Source: Straminergon stramineum (Eukaryota > Streptophyta > Bryopsida > Hypnales > Calliergonaceae). Taken from it: a stretch of DNA of 64,000 bases. Shown here one piece after another: positions 13,523 to 25,878 of this stretch. The stretch spans positions 3,784,501 through 3,848,500 of the forward strand of contig OY987271.1 in NCBI GenBank assembly GCA_963920665.1, in the 5' to 3' direction. The position numbers and the translations under genes are program-made. The notes under the pieces were generated by a model that was not told the origin of the DNA, ran no database searches, and saw nothing but the letters and a program-made list of their open reading frames with translations. Position 1 is the stretch's first letter; the number at the start of each line of letters is the position of its first letter.

Positions 13523-14590
13523 CCCTTGATCCTTAAACGAGGACAAGGACAATTTTTGTCAAATGGATGATAACAAATCTTTCTATGTAGGACTGAAGTG
13601 CAATTGTTCATCCTTGGAAATTTGTGCAAAAAAGAGAGAGATCTTGCAAAGGAGCCATTCAGTCTCTAATGAGTATTTTTGGTTTTATTAACCCCTAAAG
13701 GACCATTATCCCCTTGGGAGACAAATTGGATTTTGGGCAAGTACCTACGGTCTCAATTTTTGTCATGATTTTCTTAAAAATTTTCTTAAGACAAAAAAAT
13801 ACATTAGTTTTTTGCAAATATAATTTTTATTTCAATCAGTGTCCAAGAGCAAAAGTTATACCAAATAAGCCCAAAACAAGGGAGATTGAACAACAAAAAA
13901 AATTACAAAAAAATTAAATTTTTTCATTTTTTTCTAGGCAATCAAAATAGCTTCTTGAGAAAATAATGTGTTGGATTCATTTTTGAACTCAATTTTCATA
14001 GTTTCAAAAAAAAGTTCCACATGGTTTAGTTTGCTTGCTAGAACAATCTCACCATTGGTATTAGTGTGTTTCACTTCCATTTTAGAGATTTTCATATTCT
14101 AGATTTTCCTTCTATTTTGTACCTACTTCTATTTAACAACTTTTTTTAGAATGAAAATTAAGATTGTATTTATTTTTTTTAATTCCTAGATTTTCAACTC
14201 AAGTCCCCACCATGAAGATTTAAACCACAAAACTTTATAGTTCAAAATGTTAAGTTAAGAAGGGTTGAAGTCAAATAATCTAGTCAAGCAAGGTGCCAAG
14301 AAAACTATTTCTTTACTTTAAGCTCAAATATCTTGCAATTTGTGTAGTCAAAAAAATTTGAAATTTATTCTACACATTCCCATACTAATTGGGTGTAAGA
14401 TCCTTGGTTAGATATGCAAAATTAACAATTTCGAATTTTTTTTACTCTTGGCAATAGAAATGGTAGTTTTGAGTGTTTTTTGACCAAAAAAAAAAAAAGG
14501 CCATTGGCCTTTAGGGATTAAAGTAGATGATGTCACATAGTACCAAAAAGAATGACTTCCACAATCACCAACCTAGCCCTAAAAGGTTAA
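13519..14590 (-). mobile_element. TTAA-flanked element, type D, interrupted by type B
   Basis: The outer parts (13519-13687 and 14522-14590) align with the uninterrupted 230-bp element at 56429-56658 in the same orientation. Shared blocks include 'atggatga', 'gtgcaattgttca'-like and 'agtagatgat'. They are split at an internal TTAA by the type B element 13688-14521. Ends are degenerate (GTAACCC at the left, GGTTAA at the right). Confidence 0.75.
13688..14521. mobile_element. TTAA-flanked element, type B, complete
   Basis: Begins TTAACCCCTAAAGGACCAT and ends ATTGGCCTTTAGGGATTAA, so the termini are imperfect inverted repeats with TTAA outside. About 834 bp, very AT-rich, no credible ORF. It sits in the internal TTAA of a type D element. 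Related copies are at 18547, 27821, 31641 (end) and 33381. Confidence 0.85.
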
Positions 14591-14759
14591 AGGATGCTAC
14601 AACCGAAAAGTCGCTAATGGATGACTTGATTTCTCAATGTAGAAACAAATATTGCACCTATATAATAACTATAAGTTCTTAATTAAGCTCACTCACAAGC
14701 ATAAGAAGATGCATTAACTCTTACAAGATGTGCCCCCCTAAATAGCCAAGATAGTTACC

Positions 14760-15000
14760 TATTTTACCATGAGTCACAACGCCATGAAACAAAGTCCATG
14801 CACTTCTCCTCGCAAAGAGCTTTCCAATGGGTCCAAGAACACAACCGGGGGACGCACAATTTTGGAGATCTCAACATAACAAACAAAACAAAACAACCTA
14901 ATTTAAGAAATAGTATAGAAAAAGATCTATAGGGAATCATTCGTTGGCTAGGAGGTTGCAGCACTAGTGCCATTGGATGAGTGGAAAGTTGCCATGCCAA
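14760..15000. repeat. copy of sub-repeat R
   Basis: Contains 'catgaaacaaagtccatgca', 'gcaaagagctttccaatg' and 'acaaacaaaacaaaac', which recur near 31790, 32340, 34370, 35390 and 35860. Function unknown; no coding content. Confidence 0.65.
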
Positions 15001-15129
15001 AGCTCCCACTTCCTATAGAATACCAAAAGGGACCCTCCTACAATATTAGTTAATAATATTAGGCATCTCACGCTTGATAAAATTGGGAAACTTTGAATTC
15101 ATACTATTAGAATTATACAACATTGTAAC

Positions 15130-16387
15130 TTAATTGTGGACATTACGAGTCCAATAGATGACAAAGAATCCTTCTATGTAAGACAAAAGTGCAAGTGTTC
15201 ATCTTTGAAATTTTGCATGAAAAGGAGAGGTTTTGAACGATAATTTGATCACCTAGGAGTGCTCATGAATTTTTTAAACCCCTAAATACCCAAGGCCTTT
15301 TTTGAGCTTCTAGGAATTTGATCAAAATTGAACAAAAATCCATCATTTTGATAAATTGTATTTATTTTTTTAATTTGTAACCATACAAAATAAAACTAGA
15401 CATGTTGGAGATCACATAGAGAAAGAAAACACAATAATATCACTTATGGTTTGAAAGATTATAATGTTTGAACATGAGGGTGTTAAAGTTGCAAAAGTGA
15501 TTTGAAGCCTTTCAATCCTCTTTTCACATGTCAAATCTAAAAAGTTGGACACCAAAAAAATATGAGGCATTAGAGAAATTTTGAACTCTCTATAGGGCTA
15601 TTAGGAAGTACCAAAAGAACCCCTCAATGCATTATATTTATTTTGCTTGAGGAACTTTTTCCCTATTTTTGCACTTCGTCACTTCCAAATGTTAAAGCAT
15701 TCATTCTCAAGTACTGTTAGTTAGGGTTGTGACAAGTGTTGTTTTGATATTTGAAAGCACCCCCGAAGTACCTTCCTTTGACGATTGCGGAATAGAAAAC
15801 TAAAATATACTTCTTGGAACTCCCGATATTCACACTTCTTTTGAATCTTTCTTTTGTCATAAATTTCCTCTTCTAAGTAAATTAGTAGGCTCTAGAAATA
15901 GATTGTCTTGTCAAATGCTAGCAATCCTTTGGAGAGTCTAAATTTTTTTCTAATGGTTAAAGGGCCTAACATGCATAACCCCAATCAATTTATGGCTTCT
16001 CAAAATCTACTCCACAATTTTTTTAAATGAATTTTGAATGTCATTTTTTCTCCAAGATCTAGATATTTGAAGCTAATTTCCAAGAGCCCCCAACACTATG
16101 GAAAGTCAAGATTGCAATGGACATCCTTCTACAAAATCTTGAAAAATCTAGAAAAATCATAATCAATCATTTTCAAAATCAAATTTTTGATGATAAAACT
16201 AGACTCCAAGAAGAATTTTTCAAAAATATAAATTACTAAAAATAGCAACTTGATTAGGTTTTATCTAACTTCAAAGTATTGTTGACACCAAAATTTGGTG
16301 CCTCAAGCATTTAGGGGTTAAATAAATAATTCACATGATTACGAATAGGATGATATCCGCAATGGCCAACTCAACGTTCCAAGGTAA
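15130..16387 (-). mobile_element. type D element interrupted by type A element
   Basis: Left part (15130-15273) and right part (16322-16387) correspond to the two halves of the intact type D at 56429-56658. The break is at the same internal TTAA that type B occupies in the copy at 13519-14590. The ends have decayed (right end reads ccaaggtaaa). Confidence 0.7.
15274..16321. mobile_element. TTAA-flanked element, type A, long copy
   Basis: Left end reads TTAAACCCCTAAATACCCAAG (one extra A after TTAA) and right end CTCAAGCATTTAGGGGTTAA. About 1.05 kb. The interior carries roughly 390 bases absent from the 644-bp copy, so that copy is probably an internal deletion derivative. No transposase-like ORF. 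Confidence 0.8.
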
Positions 16388-18546
16388 AACTTGAAAAGAA
16401 ATAAAATTTAAATGTGGAAGGGTACGAATAATGGAACCATATCACTAAGGTAGTTAGCCCCAAACCATCAAATTTTAGGGTGAATAGGTATATACTTCAT
16501 TTCTACAATTTCCTTAAAATTCATAACATTGGACCTTTAATTCATTCATTTTGGTTCTAAGCATTCTTCAAGGATTAAAAGAGAGTCAACATTAGGTCAC
16601 CCAAATAATCTTGAAGTACCTAGAATATTGGTTCAAAGCAAGGGATTCATCCTTAGTGTAATTTAGGAAGGTTAAGCCACCTCATGACATTCATTCTTGT
16701 TCTTTTTCAAGTTTTCTTTAAATGGAAGCAAAGTATTGGTGAACAATATAATGTGGGTACTTTGAATGAGCCCAAAAAATCGTAGAATACAAAATTAACC
16801 ACTCCACAATAGACAATAGCTAGATTTTTACATTTATTTGTTTTGGTGAAAAAATTGGAGTTTTAAAATTCCGAGGTACAATAAGACTATATGTGGTCTA
16901 CAAGTCTTATATCTGAAGGGCATTATTCTTCATGAAGACTAATCCAAAAATTTGCCTTCAAAATGACATTCTAGGTCCCTAAAGGACTAAAGAGCCCACT
17001 TTGGATTTTGCAAGATTTTGGGCAAGCATTATTGATTTTATAATTGGGAATGTTTGCACTACTTTTTCAAATGGCTCCTAATCACATGAAGCTTTGATTC
17101 ACATTATCATGACAAGTATTGCAAAATTCACAAGTTTAAAATTTTTTAATGTCAAAGTAGACAATGCAAAATATATTATAATATTAAAGTAATTTCTTTT
17201 AATTTATAGAATAGATCGAGTCATTCTTGAAATTTCTACACAAATGCATTTGAGTCATTCTATTTCAATGAATGAGATGAAAGTTATGAAGATTCTTATT
17301 TTGCTAGCAATGAAGGAAGAAAAAACACAAAATGTTCTTCTCTAAACTCAAGTTTTGATTTTCTATATAAAAAAACAACACCAACATAATTACTGTTTAC
17401 TAGATCATTCTCACCATTGAGAATTATAATCCACAATTTTTTTTTGTCAAAGTTACTAGCAATTTAGTTTTTTCTTTCATATTGTACTACCATCCACTTT
17501 CCCCTTTTTTTTAAAAATGAATATGAATTTTTTGGGGATTAAATTTTTTTCTATATATACAATCCATTTTTCAACATTTTTACTAAAATTCTCAAATTAT
17601 AGGACTAATTTGTTTTTTTCTAATATTTTTGAAAGTCGAAACTTTACTTTTTGGAAGGGCCATAGGAACTAGTGTTGACTTTGGCCTTTCCAAGGTGAAG
17701 GGCATCAATGCTTTCCCTCCCCACAATGCTCAATATTTAGGGTTCCATAAAGTTCTATTAGCATTCTTGAGAAGATTTGGTTTACTAAATCCTTACCAAA
17801 GATTCAAAAATTGTGAGAAATATTGTAAACATGCTCAACTCACTTTTGCCTTCCTTTAAGAAACTTTATTTAACTTTTCACCCTTCTCTAAGGACATTCT
17901 TGAAATTTATTAAACATTCATGGAAAGACAAAGTGCCTACCAAATGCATGTCAATTTTTAGGCACAGTGGGCTAACCCTAACCCTAAAGCTACAATAAAC
18001 TTAGTTGGCGTAAACTTCAATAAAGAATCATTTGCTACAAGAGGTTGTGAGGGAAGAGAGCCTTCAATGGTCATCTTTGTCAAAAGTTTCTTGAATTGAA
18101 TGCCCACGAAGTATTGTAGTACGATCTAAAGAAGTGGGAAACTATCACTTCAAATAATATCAACAACATACAAACTCTAGCCATTCCAAGAAATGGCCCT
18201 AAAAGTACAAGCAACATGAATAAAAAACAATCCAACAATTTCTGGAAGCACCCAAAAAAACTTGTTGAGACTAAAACCAAGGTCACTAATATCTACATGA
18301 GGGTCTCTCTATTACCACACCCTAATCAATTGAGAGTAATACCCCTATACAACCTCTTATTAAGGTTGAGGTGAATTAACCTAAAATTCTACTTAGGACA
18401 AAAAACAACCAATGAATGAATTTCACAGATAGTGTAGAAGCATGAATGCACCTATTTATTTGTGGATGTGATTATTTTTTATCACTACCTTGAAGATAGG
18501 GTCACAACTTTCTTGTATAGTCCTTTTTTAGCTAGCTATATTCATT
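16388..18546. other. intergenic; truncated type B-like sequence, no gene seen
   Basis: From about 16972 (ggtccctaaaggactaaaga) the sequence follows the type B interior (ttggattttgcaagattttgggcaag, then the aagctttgattcacatt block) to about 17610. Both TTAA ends are lost. The remaining ORFs (76 codons or fewer) are unsupported. Three telomere-like units lie at 17974-17988. Confidence 0.5.
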
Positions 18547-19479
18547 TTAACCCCTAAAGTTCCTTTACTATGTTATCACCAAAAACCCTCGAAAACTGCC
18601 ATTTCTAATACAAGTACCAAATTTTTGAAAAATATCATTTTTGGACACATGTAACCATAGGATCTTGTAGTACACTACATTGAAAAGATGTAGAAAAAAT
18701 TTCAAAATTTTTCACGGCGTAGATTGCAAGATATTAGCATTTGAAGTGACAAAAATCCTTTTTTGGGCCTTGTGAAAAAACGGGCAGCTACACTTCACAA
18801 GGTCACTTTTGTATGAAAAAATGTTCAAAATGGTGGTGCTTCTATAAATTCATTCTTCAATGCAAGTTGGCTACATACTTGAAAATTTTCAGATCATTTT
18901 GAAATTGTGCAACATATAGGAAAAAAATAGTAAGTAGAAAGATGTAGAGAATGATTCAAAATACTAAATTGTTAACAATTTACTAATGGAATTGAAAAAT
19001 CCCAATCCGAATGGTTGTAATGTTGTAATAAAAAATTTACATCTAATGTTTTTATTCTTTTCAAAAAATATTGAAAATTGAGTTATATAAAGGACTTCAA
19101 AGTTTATTTTAGAGTAGAGAATCTATACTTGTCTGCAAACTAAAACATCTCATAACTTTTGACTCATTGATCAAATGGAATGATTCAAAGCTTTCCATGT
19201 ATAGATAAATCTAGATAACCGATTTCAAATTTTAATTTTTGAAAAAATAGATTTTTTCAAATCTGCCTGAATTGCCTGAGTTGAGAAACAAACTACATAC
19301 TAGGCCATAACTTTTGACTCATATTTTTAAATGCCCTGAAATTTAGTGCATATGAAAGATATCCCTTGTCCACACCTCCTATTAAAATTTGGACCAAAAA
19401 CATGAAAATCTCTAGTCACACATACCTGCCCCCAAAAATTATGTTGCCAAAAAACACACCTTGGTCCTTTAGGGGTTAA
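18547..19479. mobile_element. TTAA-flanked element, type B-like, complete
   Basis: Starts TTAACCCCTAAAGTTCC and ends GGTCCTTTAGGGGTTAA. About 0.93 kb and non-coding. Termini are inverted repeats with TTAA on both sides. Confidence 0.85.
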
Positions 19480-20490
19480 GATGGCAAAATATATTTTTAG
19501 AAATGCTAAATTTGGACTAAAAGATTGTCTTTTTATTGCCCTAATCTTCATTCAATTCCCTCATTGTACAATTCATTTAGTTTCAACCAACCTTTTTTTT
19601 GGCACCATAAGGCCAGATTGCACCATTCTAAGATAAATGTCTACTTTTCGTTAGAGAAAAGTAATCTTTCTTCGTCAATATTTTTTATTTTCATTCAAAT
19701 GTAGATGGAGTTGCCAAATTTGGATGAAAAAGTGCATGGATATGATTGAAAAGTGTTTTCTGGTCCAATAGATGGATGAATATACGAATACAATTTTTCA
19801 CCAAATTTTAAGTGATTGCCATCCAAGCACTTTCTCTTAGAGTAAAAAAATAAGTTAGGGCTGGTTTCAACTAAAACACAATATCATTGTTTGCCACTCT
19901 GGCTAAATTCAAAAGTTTGCAGGAACTGGAAAAGGCTTGATGGGAATGTAGTAATAAATGTCCCCCCTGTCGTGACTCCCAAGGTGGATTGCCGAGCATC
20001 CCACGGCCACTCGCCCCTGTCCCCACGGTTACCGGTACCCGTCCCTTCCTCTCGTCTTCACGTCTTCCGCTTCTCTCCTCTCCCACTGTAGCCCAGGGGC
20101 GTCCCTCCCAAGGCGGGGGAGGCTTGATTGGGAACTTTTGCCCTTTTGGGTTGCCATTGCTGCAGCAGCGGCTATCAGCCCGTCCCCAGCTGTCCGTCCC
20201 CAGCTGTCGTCGGTTTCAGTTTCATCGATGTGGCCCGCATTGCGCGTGTGCGAACTCTTTTTCTGTTCCTTGTTGTCAGTCGAGCTTCGTCGCGTCGTCT
20301 AGTTGTTGGGGACTTGATCGAGAGTAAGTTAATAGGAAAAGCTCCAGACGAAGCTCATACAAGCTTGCTGTAGTTTTGAAAGCTAGCTCTCCTGGCGATG
20401 CGATGGAAGCGACTGAAGAGGCCGTCGTCATTGAATAATAATGTGGTGCCCTGGAGCCTCGGAACACAAGGTTTGATCGAGCTTCCAGCT
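19480..20490. promoter_or_regulatory. presumed promoter and 5' UTR of the TMK gene
   Basis: From about 19,930 the sequence turns GC-rich and pyrimidine-rich (runs such as tcttccgcttctctcctctc near 20064-20083), as expected for a leader upstream of a plant housekeeping or signalling gene. An upstream in-frame ATG at 20398 would add 31 residues in front of the signal peptide. No TATA box is claimed. Confidence 0.45.
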
Positions 20491-23400
20491 ATGGCGGGAG
20501 CTGGTTCGCCTCTCCTGTGCGCAATTTTAGGGTTCTTAGTCGTCGTCGTCGCTTTGCAATTGGTTTCAGCAGATCCAGCGAATGACAAGCTTGTGCTGGA
20601 AGCTTTCCGAACCGGGATCACGAACAGCGCCTCGCTCGGGTGGACGGATCCCGACCCTTGTCAATGGAACCCGCACAACGTGAAATGCGATGCGTTAGGG
20701 AATGTGCAGCAGCTACGAGTGCGCGCGGCGGGGCTTACAGGAACGGTGACGCCGAGGCTCAAGGAGCTTTCGGAGCTCACTTACCTTGAGCTTAATTTCA
20801 ACTTCTTCACGGGGGCGATGCCGTCACTCTCGGGACTGTCGAAGCTTCAAACGGCGTTTCTTGATGATAATGATTTCTCCTCCATCCCTGGCGATTTCTT
20901 CGATGGCTTGACCTCTATTGTTGAGCTTCACGTCGAGAATAATCCAAATCTCAATGCGACCGAGGGCGGGTGGACTTTACCTGCTTCCTTAGAGCTTCCT
21001 TCTTTAAGCTTTCTCTCCGTGACGAACGCGAGCGTCATAGGGCAGCTGCCTTCGTTTCTTGGTACCCTACCAGCGCTTAAGACCTTGGAAGCTTCGTACA
21101 ATAACTTGCAGGGCGGCATTCCGGATTCATTTGCCTCCTCCAGCCTTCAGGTTTTGAAGTTGAACAATCAGCAGATGAATGGGAGCCTCACTGCCGTGGG
21201 CGGAATGGTTGGACTGCAGACGCTCTGGGTGCAGGTGAATCTTTTCTATGGAGCTGTGCCGACGGGATTGCAGACAGCTGCTGGATTAACAAGCTTGCGT
21301 ATCAATGACAATAACCTCGTTGGGAGACTACCGCTTGGACTTGCTACTCTGCCAGCCTTGACTGAAGTGTGGATGAACAACAACAAGCTTACCGGTGAGC
21401 TTCCCGCATTTGCAACTTCTGTGATGACGATTTTCGATGCTGCGACGTATTGTGCTGGAGCGGGGGTGCCGTGCTCGGCGAATGTGAATTCGTTGCTGGA
21501 TTTTCTAGCTGCGGCGGGGTACCCTCAGCAAGTGGCGGTCACATGGATTGGGCCGAATCCATGTGATGGCTGGACTGGAGTAACGTGTGATGCTTCGGGG
21601 AATGTCATTACGATTGTGTTGATATCGTATGGACTCACGGGCACGATCTCACCTTCGCTGGGGAACTTGACATCCTTGACGTCGTTGGTGCTGTCGAAGA
21701 ATGCTCTTACAGGTCCAGTTCCGGATTCACTCACCACGTTGAAAGCGTTGAAGACAGTGGATGTCAGCAACAACAACCTGTCTGGGCCTTTGCCTTTGTT
21801 TGCTTCCACTGTGACGTTTGCGTACCTTGGGAATCCGTTGTTGATGCCTGGTGCTGCTCCTGCTTCTGCTCCTGCGTTTGCTCCTGGTAGTGTAGCCACT
21901 CCACCGGCGGTTGATAACGCTCCTGTTGATTCACCACCTGGGTTGCCTCCTGTAACATCTGCCCCTTTTGGAAATTTGCCTCCTGTGGCGTCTCCTACGA
22001 ATGCAACAGGTGAAAATCAGACGAGAAAAAAATCGTCTGGAACTGGAGCTTTGATAGGGGGGGTTGTGGGTGGAGTGGCAGTGGCTGCTTTTGCGGCTAT
22101 GGTGATCTTTTGTTTGTGTAAGAAGAAACGGAAGAAACTGCAGGGTGGCAATGGAGTATTGATACATCCACGAGGAGACTCTGGATCGGACAGTGAACTG
22201 ATGAAGGTGATGGTGGAGAATAGTTATAGTAGTGCTAGCCATCAAGCTACCGTGGGCTCGTACGGGGACAGTCTTCACAGTGGGAGCTCCTCGAACGATC
22301 ATCAGGTAATTGTTTTTTGTGGGAATTTTCCCAGATTCTTCAGTAGTGAGTTTCAAGCCTTATTGAATGTGCTTTGAAATAGTCCGGGAAGTGCGCAATC
22401 AAAGCATTCAATCACAACATCTGTTTGGTACCCCAACTTGGGCTTCTATGTCAAATGGTGATGAGCAATTGTTGTATCATAGTTACAGTGTTTAAAGTGA
22501 TTGAACGGTCGTTGGAAAATGTGCCATTCAATTCAACGCGATGCCATTAGATACTTAAAATTGATCACTAACGCAATTAACATTGAAGACTTCATATGTA
22601 CATTCCCACCGACCGTTGGGTCGCTTTGTTGAAACAGGATTCAACAAAGTCTGATATTGCCTTAATGTAAGAAGTCGGTGTTGTTGTGTTCTTGTCTGGA
22701 CTGATGTTTGAATATTTGACAGGTTAAGGAGCAGGGTAACATGTTCATGTCAATCAACCTGCTGAGGTTGGTCACAAACAACTTTTCAGAGCAGAATATT
22801 ATAGGTCGGGGAGGCTTTGGGGTGGTTTACAGAGGAGAGCTGGAAGACGGGACGCAAATTGCGGTTAAAAGGATGGAGGCAGCGGTAGTGAGCAACAAAG
22901 GCTTGAGCGAATTCCAGTCAGAAATTGCTGTTCTAACAAAAGTGAAGCATCGACATCTTGTAGGTCTTCTAGGTTATTGTGCGGATGGCAACGAAAGGCT
23001 TCTGGTTTATGAGTATATGCCGCAAGGCACTCTTTCTCAGCATCTGTTTGAGTACCGGGAGATGCAAGAGAAGCCACTCACCTGGATGATGAGGCTCACC
23101 ATTGCGCTTGATGTTGCTCGAGGCTTGGAGTATCTCCACAATTTAGCCCACCGGAGCTTTATTCACCGGGACTTGAAGCCTTCGAATATCTTGTTGACGG
23201 ATGACTTCCGAGCGAAAGTATCGGACTTTGGGCTTGTCAAACTTGCTCCGGAAGGGAAGTTCTCGGTGGAGACCAGGTTGGCAGGAACATTCGGATATCT
23301 CGCTCCTGAATATGCAGGTAATGCAATTGGGACCTCGCTCATAATATTTAATCTTCAAATGTCGAAGGATTCATGGTTTTGAGATTGGCCTTTTTGATTG

Positions 23401-24365
23401 ATCATATTGTGGGAAATGTTATGTAACTGGAGCAATTTTTTACATCATTCGCTTGAGTGAAGAGTATCGCATGTGGTGGTTAAAAAATCAAGTAAAACTT
23501 GAAAAGATAAAATTCCCCGTATGAACTCAAAGCTGCCAAAAGAATGTGGCGAATATGTGGCAAATATTGTCACGTTCTCGATGCTCATCTTCTAATCTCA
23601 ACCCCTCTATAATGAAACTGTAATCGCACATTCCCTGTATATCCTTAGAGTCTGACATGTTTTGTACACATCGGATTGGACAACTCCACACGTCAAGTTG
23701 TGAACGTGCTGTAGGCCCGCTTGCTCATATGAAGTTGTAAATATGTCTGAAGGCTAATCGGAGTCCATTTGTCAGTGCTATTAGAGAGGGTCGAGTGTAT
23801 CTTGGTTTTGTGCTGACAGCTTTTGACTCCTTGTGCAGTCACTGGTCGAGTGACAACGAAGGCGGACGTTTTCAGCTTCGGCGTGGTGTTGATGGAGCTT
23901 CTGACAGGTCGGCGAGCTCTAGATGAGACACAGTCAGAGGAGAACATGCATTTGGTGACGTGGTTTCAGCGAATGATGATGAAGAACAACAACAACTTCC
24001 GATCGGCAGTGGACCCCACCATGAATGCGGACGACGAAACCTACAACACAATGACCATCGTTGCGGAGCTCGCTGGGCATTGCACTTCCCGTGAGCCGTA
24101 CCAACGTCCTGACATGAGTCATGTGGTGAACGTGCTGGCTCCCTTGGTGGAGCAGTGGAAACCCTCGAGGAAGCACGGTGACGAGGAAGCTTGCAGCTCT
24201 GGCGAAGACCTCGAGCTTTCTCTCCCGCAGGCTTTGAAGCAATGGCAGGAATTTGAGTTTGATGGTGACATGACCTACACCCAGCGCTTTGACGACTCCA
24301 AGTCTAGTCTTCCTGTTCGGCCGACCGGGTTTGCAGATTCCTTCACCTCGACAGACGGCCGGTAA
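20491..24365 (+). CDS. TMK: TMK-type leucine-rich-repeat receptor-like kinase (3 exons)
   Basis: Model join(20491..22305, 22723..23317, 23839..24365), 978 aa. The family acts at the plasma membrane in auxin-linked cell-surface signalling. Visible in order: signal peptide (about 1-26); cysteine-bearing LRR cap; LRR block; non-LRR island with paired Cys (about 313-366) containing a second cap-like PCDGW motif; short second LRR block; Pro-rich linker (about 450-507); membrane helix (about 520-541) followed by KKKRKK; kinase. Kinase residues: glycine loop GRGGFGVVY 633-641, Lys654, Glu672, HRD 753-755, DFG 773-775, APE 799-801, Asp813 and Arg893, so it is predicted to be active. The island between LRR blocks is diagnostic of TMK. 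Introns are GT-AG (gtaattg...gacag, phase 0; gtaatgc...gcag, phase 1) and join APEYA to [15 protein letters not shown]. The start at 20491 was chosen over 20398 because it puts the hydrophobic signal at the N-terminus. Confidence 0.95.
22306..22722 (+). other. TMK intron 1
   Basis: 417-base GT-AG intron, phase 0, between the juxtamembrane region (ending N-D-H-Q) and the segment before the kinase (V-K-E-Q-G-N-M). No element recognised inside. Confidence 0.9.
23318..23838 (+). other. TMK intron 2, contains a dispersed repeat
   Basis: 521-base GT-AG intron, phase 1, just after APEYA. About 23396-23560 resembles 59594-59745. Shared blocks are 'tgatcatactgtg'-like, 'gagtgaaga', and 'tatgaactcaaarctgccaa'. 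The intron has therefore picked up a repeat, or has itself been copied. Confidence 0.85.
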
Positions 24366-25878
24366 TGCTGCAACCACCTCTTCTCGTCGTGCATTTGTCC
24401 CTAAAGTTGGACCGACTTGCTGTACTCTGCTAGAACTCATGTAATCAGCGCACGGTGAAATTATTCTCCAAGGTCTGGCCAGAAAAAACAGGTCCATAGC
24501 TGGTCTAGCTGATAAAGGCAGCTCTGGAGCCGTGAGCAGCACGAAAAAGAGAGCTGTCGAGAGGAGTACCACTATCCCTAGGTCAGGAGTTAGGCCAGTT
24601 CATGAAGATTCCAAGTGGACAATTTTTCTTATACATAGAGCAACGTGTCTTGATGTTAAGCAAAGGTGATTTCCTTTGTTTGGCGGTGTACAGTATGCAA
24701 TTCCCCCTATGAAGGTTTTTGGCTGCCTACTGCCCTTATAATTAGTCACCGCATCTAGAATCTGCTCCTGACAGTGACGAGTTGACAAAGGAAGGCAGCC
24801 CAAGACTTGTTTGTCTGCAATGACTTCTGCAGCTCTCGTGACAGTTCCCCTGATCAGTTGGGAATTCTGTTGTACTAGTAGTTAAGCTTGTACCATGCCA
24901 GCATTTCTTGGTTTTCTTTCCATGTCAATATCCTTTCACATCTTCAGGGCGTCATTCACCAGTGACGTGTAAGAGCTAGGATGTGGTAGTGATCGACTGA
25001 ATCTCTTAGGACTTTCGGTGTCCAGTACTGATTCACACACGATAGACAAAACAAGAGGCTTCCGATAACGGACTACGGTAGTCTTCTCTAAATTGCTAGT
25101 GTGGTTCAATAAAAGCTCTTAAAAGCTTGTAACCCAAACTTTTGTTGATCACTCGTACATTATGCTATTTCTGCTTGCAGGACTTTCACTAGGTGGCTTG
25201 ATTTCTTTTGCCATTCTTTTGGTCTGTTTTTTTGGGGGTTTGGGGGGCAAGAAAGAATGACAGCAAGTTGCAGAGATCTAATCCTGACATAACCTACCAG
25301 GAGCGAATTCCAAGGCGTGACTGTGATCTAATCCTGACACCACCTGCCAGTCATCAACATTTTTGCTTGAGGTACCAATGTAAAGAGGCTGTGGTGTAGC
25401 CTGTCACCGTCCTGTATGATAAGCTTAGGTGGAAATTTTGTACCTTCGAAAACTGCAGTTAAGTTACTGCACCGGCAGGTTGCAGGCAGTGAGTCATCTG
25501 TAGTCCTTCGAATTTCGTCTGTTTCTGAGCCCAGTAACGTACGTGCCTGGCAGTTCGTGAACTGTATGTCCTAGGAAATGTTATACCTCTTCTGACTGAC
25601 CTATGACTATGTCTGAGCTTATGTCAAAGAAATTAGGGCTTGCTTGGTCTTTTTTTATTGATTCACGACTCTGACATGTGTTTTTGGTGTGATCTAGTGT
25701 GATCTCACATGTGTTTATTCATCAGTGAAACCCGGATAGCTTCGCTGCAGGAACTCTTGTGTTGTGTCAGTGCCAGCCTGATTTTTTTGTTAAACTATAG
25801 TGCTAAATTGCACCATATCAATTGAATTCTCTACTTCTAAACAAACTAGTTTTTTTTATCAATTTTCTTCGGGAGACG
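24366..25878. other. TMK 3' region, no further gene seen
   Basis: Moderate GC for roughly 1.1 kb after the stop, then AT-rich. ORFs are at most 67 codons and unsupported. A candidate polyadenylation hexamer AATAAA is at 25108-25113, about 740 bases after the stop, which would make a long 3' UTR. Confidence 0.5.
25108..25113 (+). terminator. candidate poly(A) signal for TMK
   Basis: Canonical AATAAA in a T-rich, otherwise moderate-GC context downstream of the TMK stop. Single hexamers are weak evidence in plants. Confidence 0.3.

Noticed and set aside
17974..17988. Telomere-like aaccctaaccctaaa
   Set aside because: Only about two units, too short for an interstitial telomere array; may be chance.
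20398..20490. Upstream in-frame ATG for TMK (31 extra residues)
   Set aside because: It would bury the signal peptide behind a basic leader; the downstream ATG gives a standard secretory start.
21525..22356. Minus-strand ORFs of 64-141 codons across TMK exon 1
   Set aside because: Antisense to the LRR, Pro-rich and membrane-helix coding sequence; low-complexity composition follows from that.
23934..24572. 212-codon minus-strand ORF over TMK exon 3
   Set aside because: Antisense shadow of a confidently identified kinase exon, no family features.
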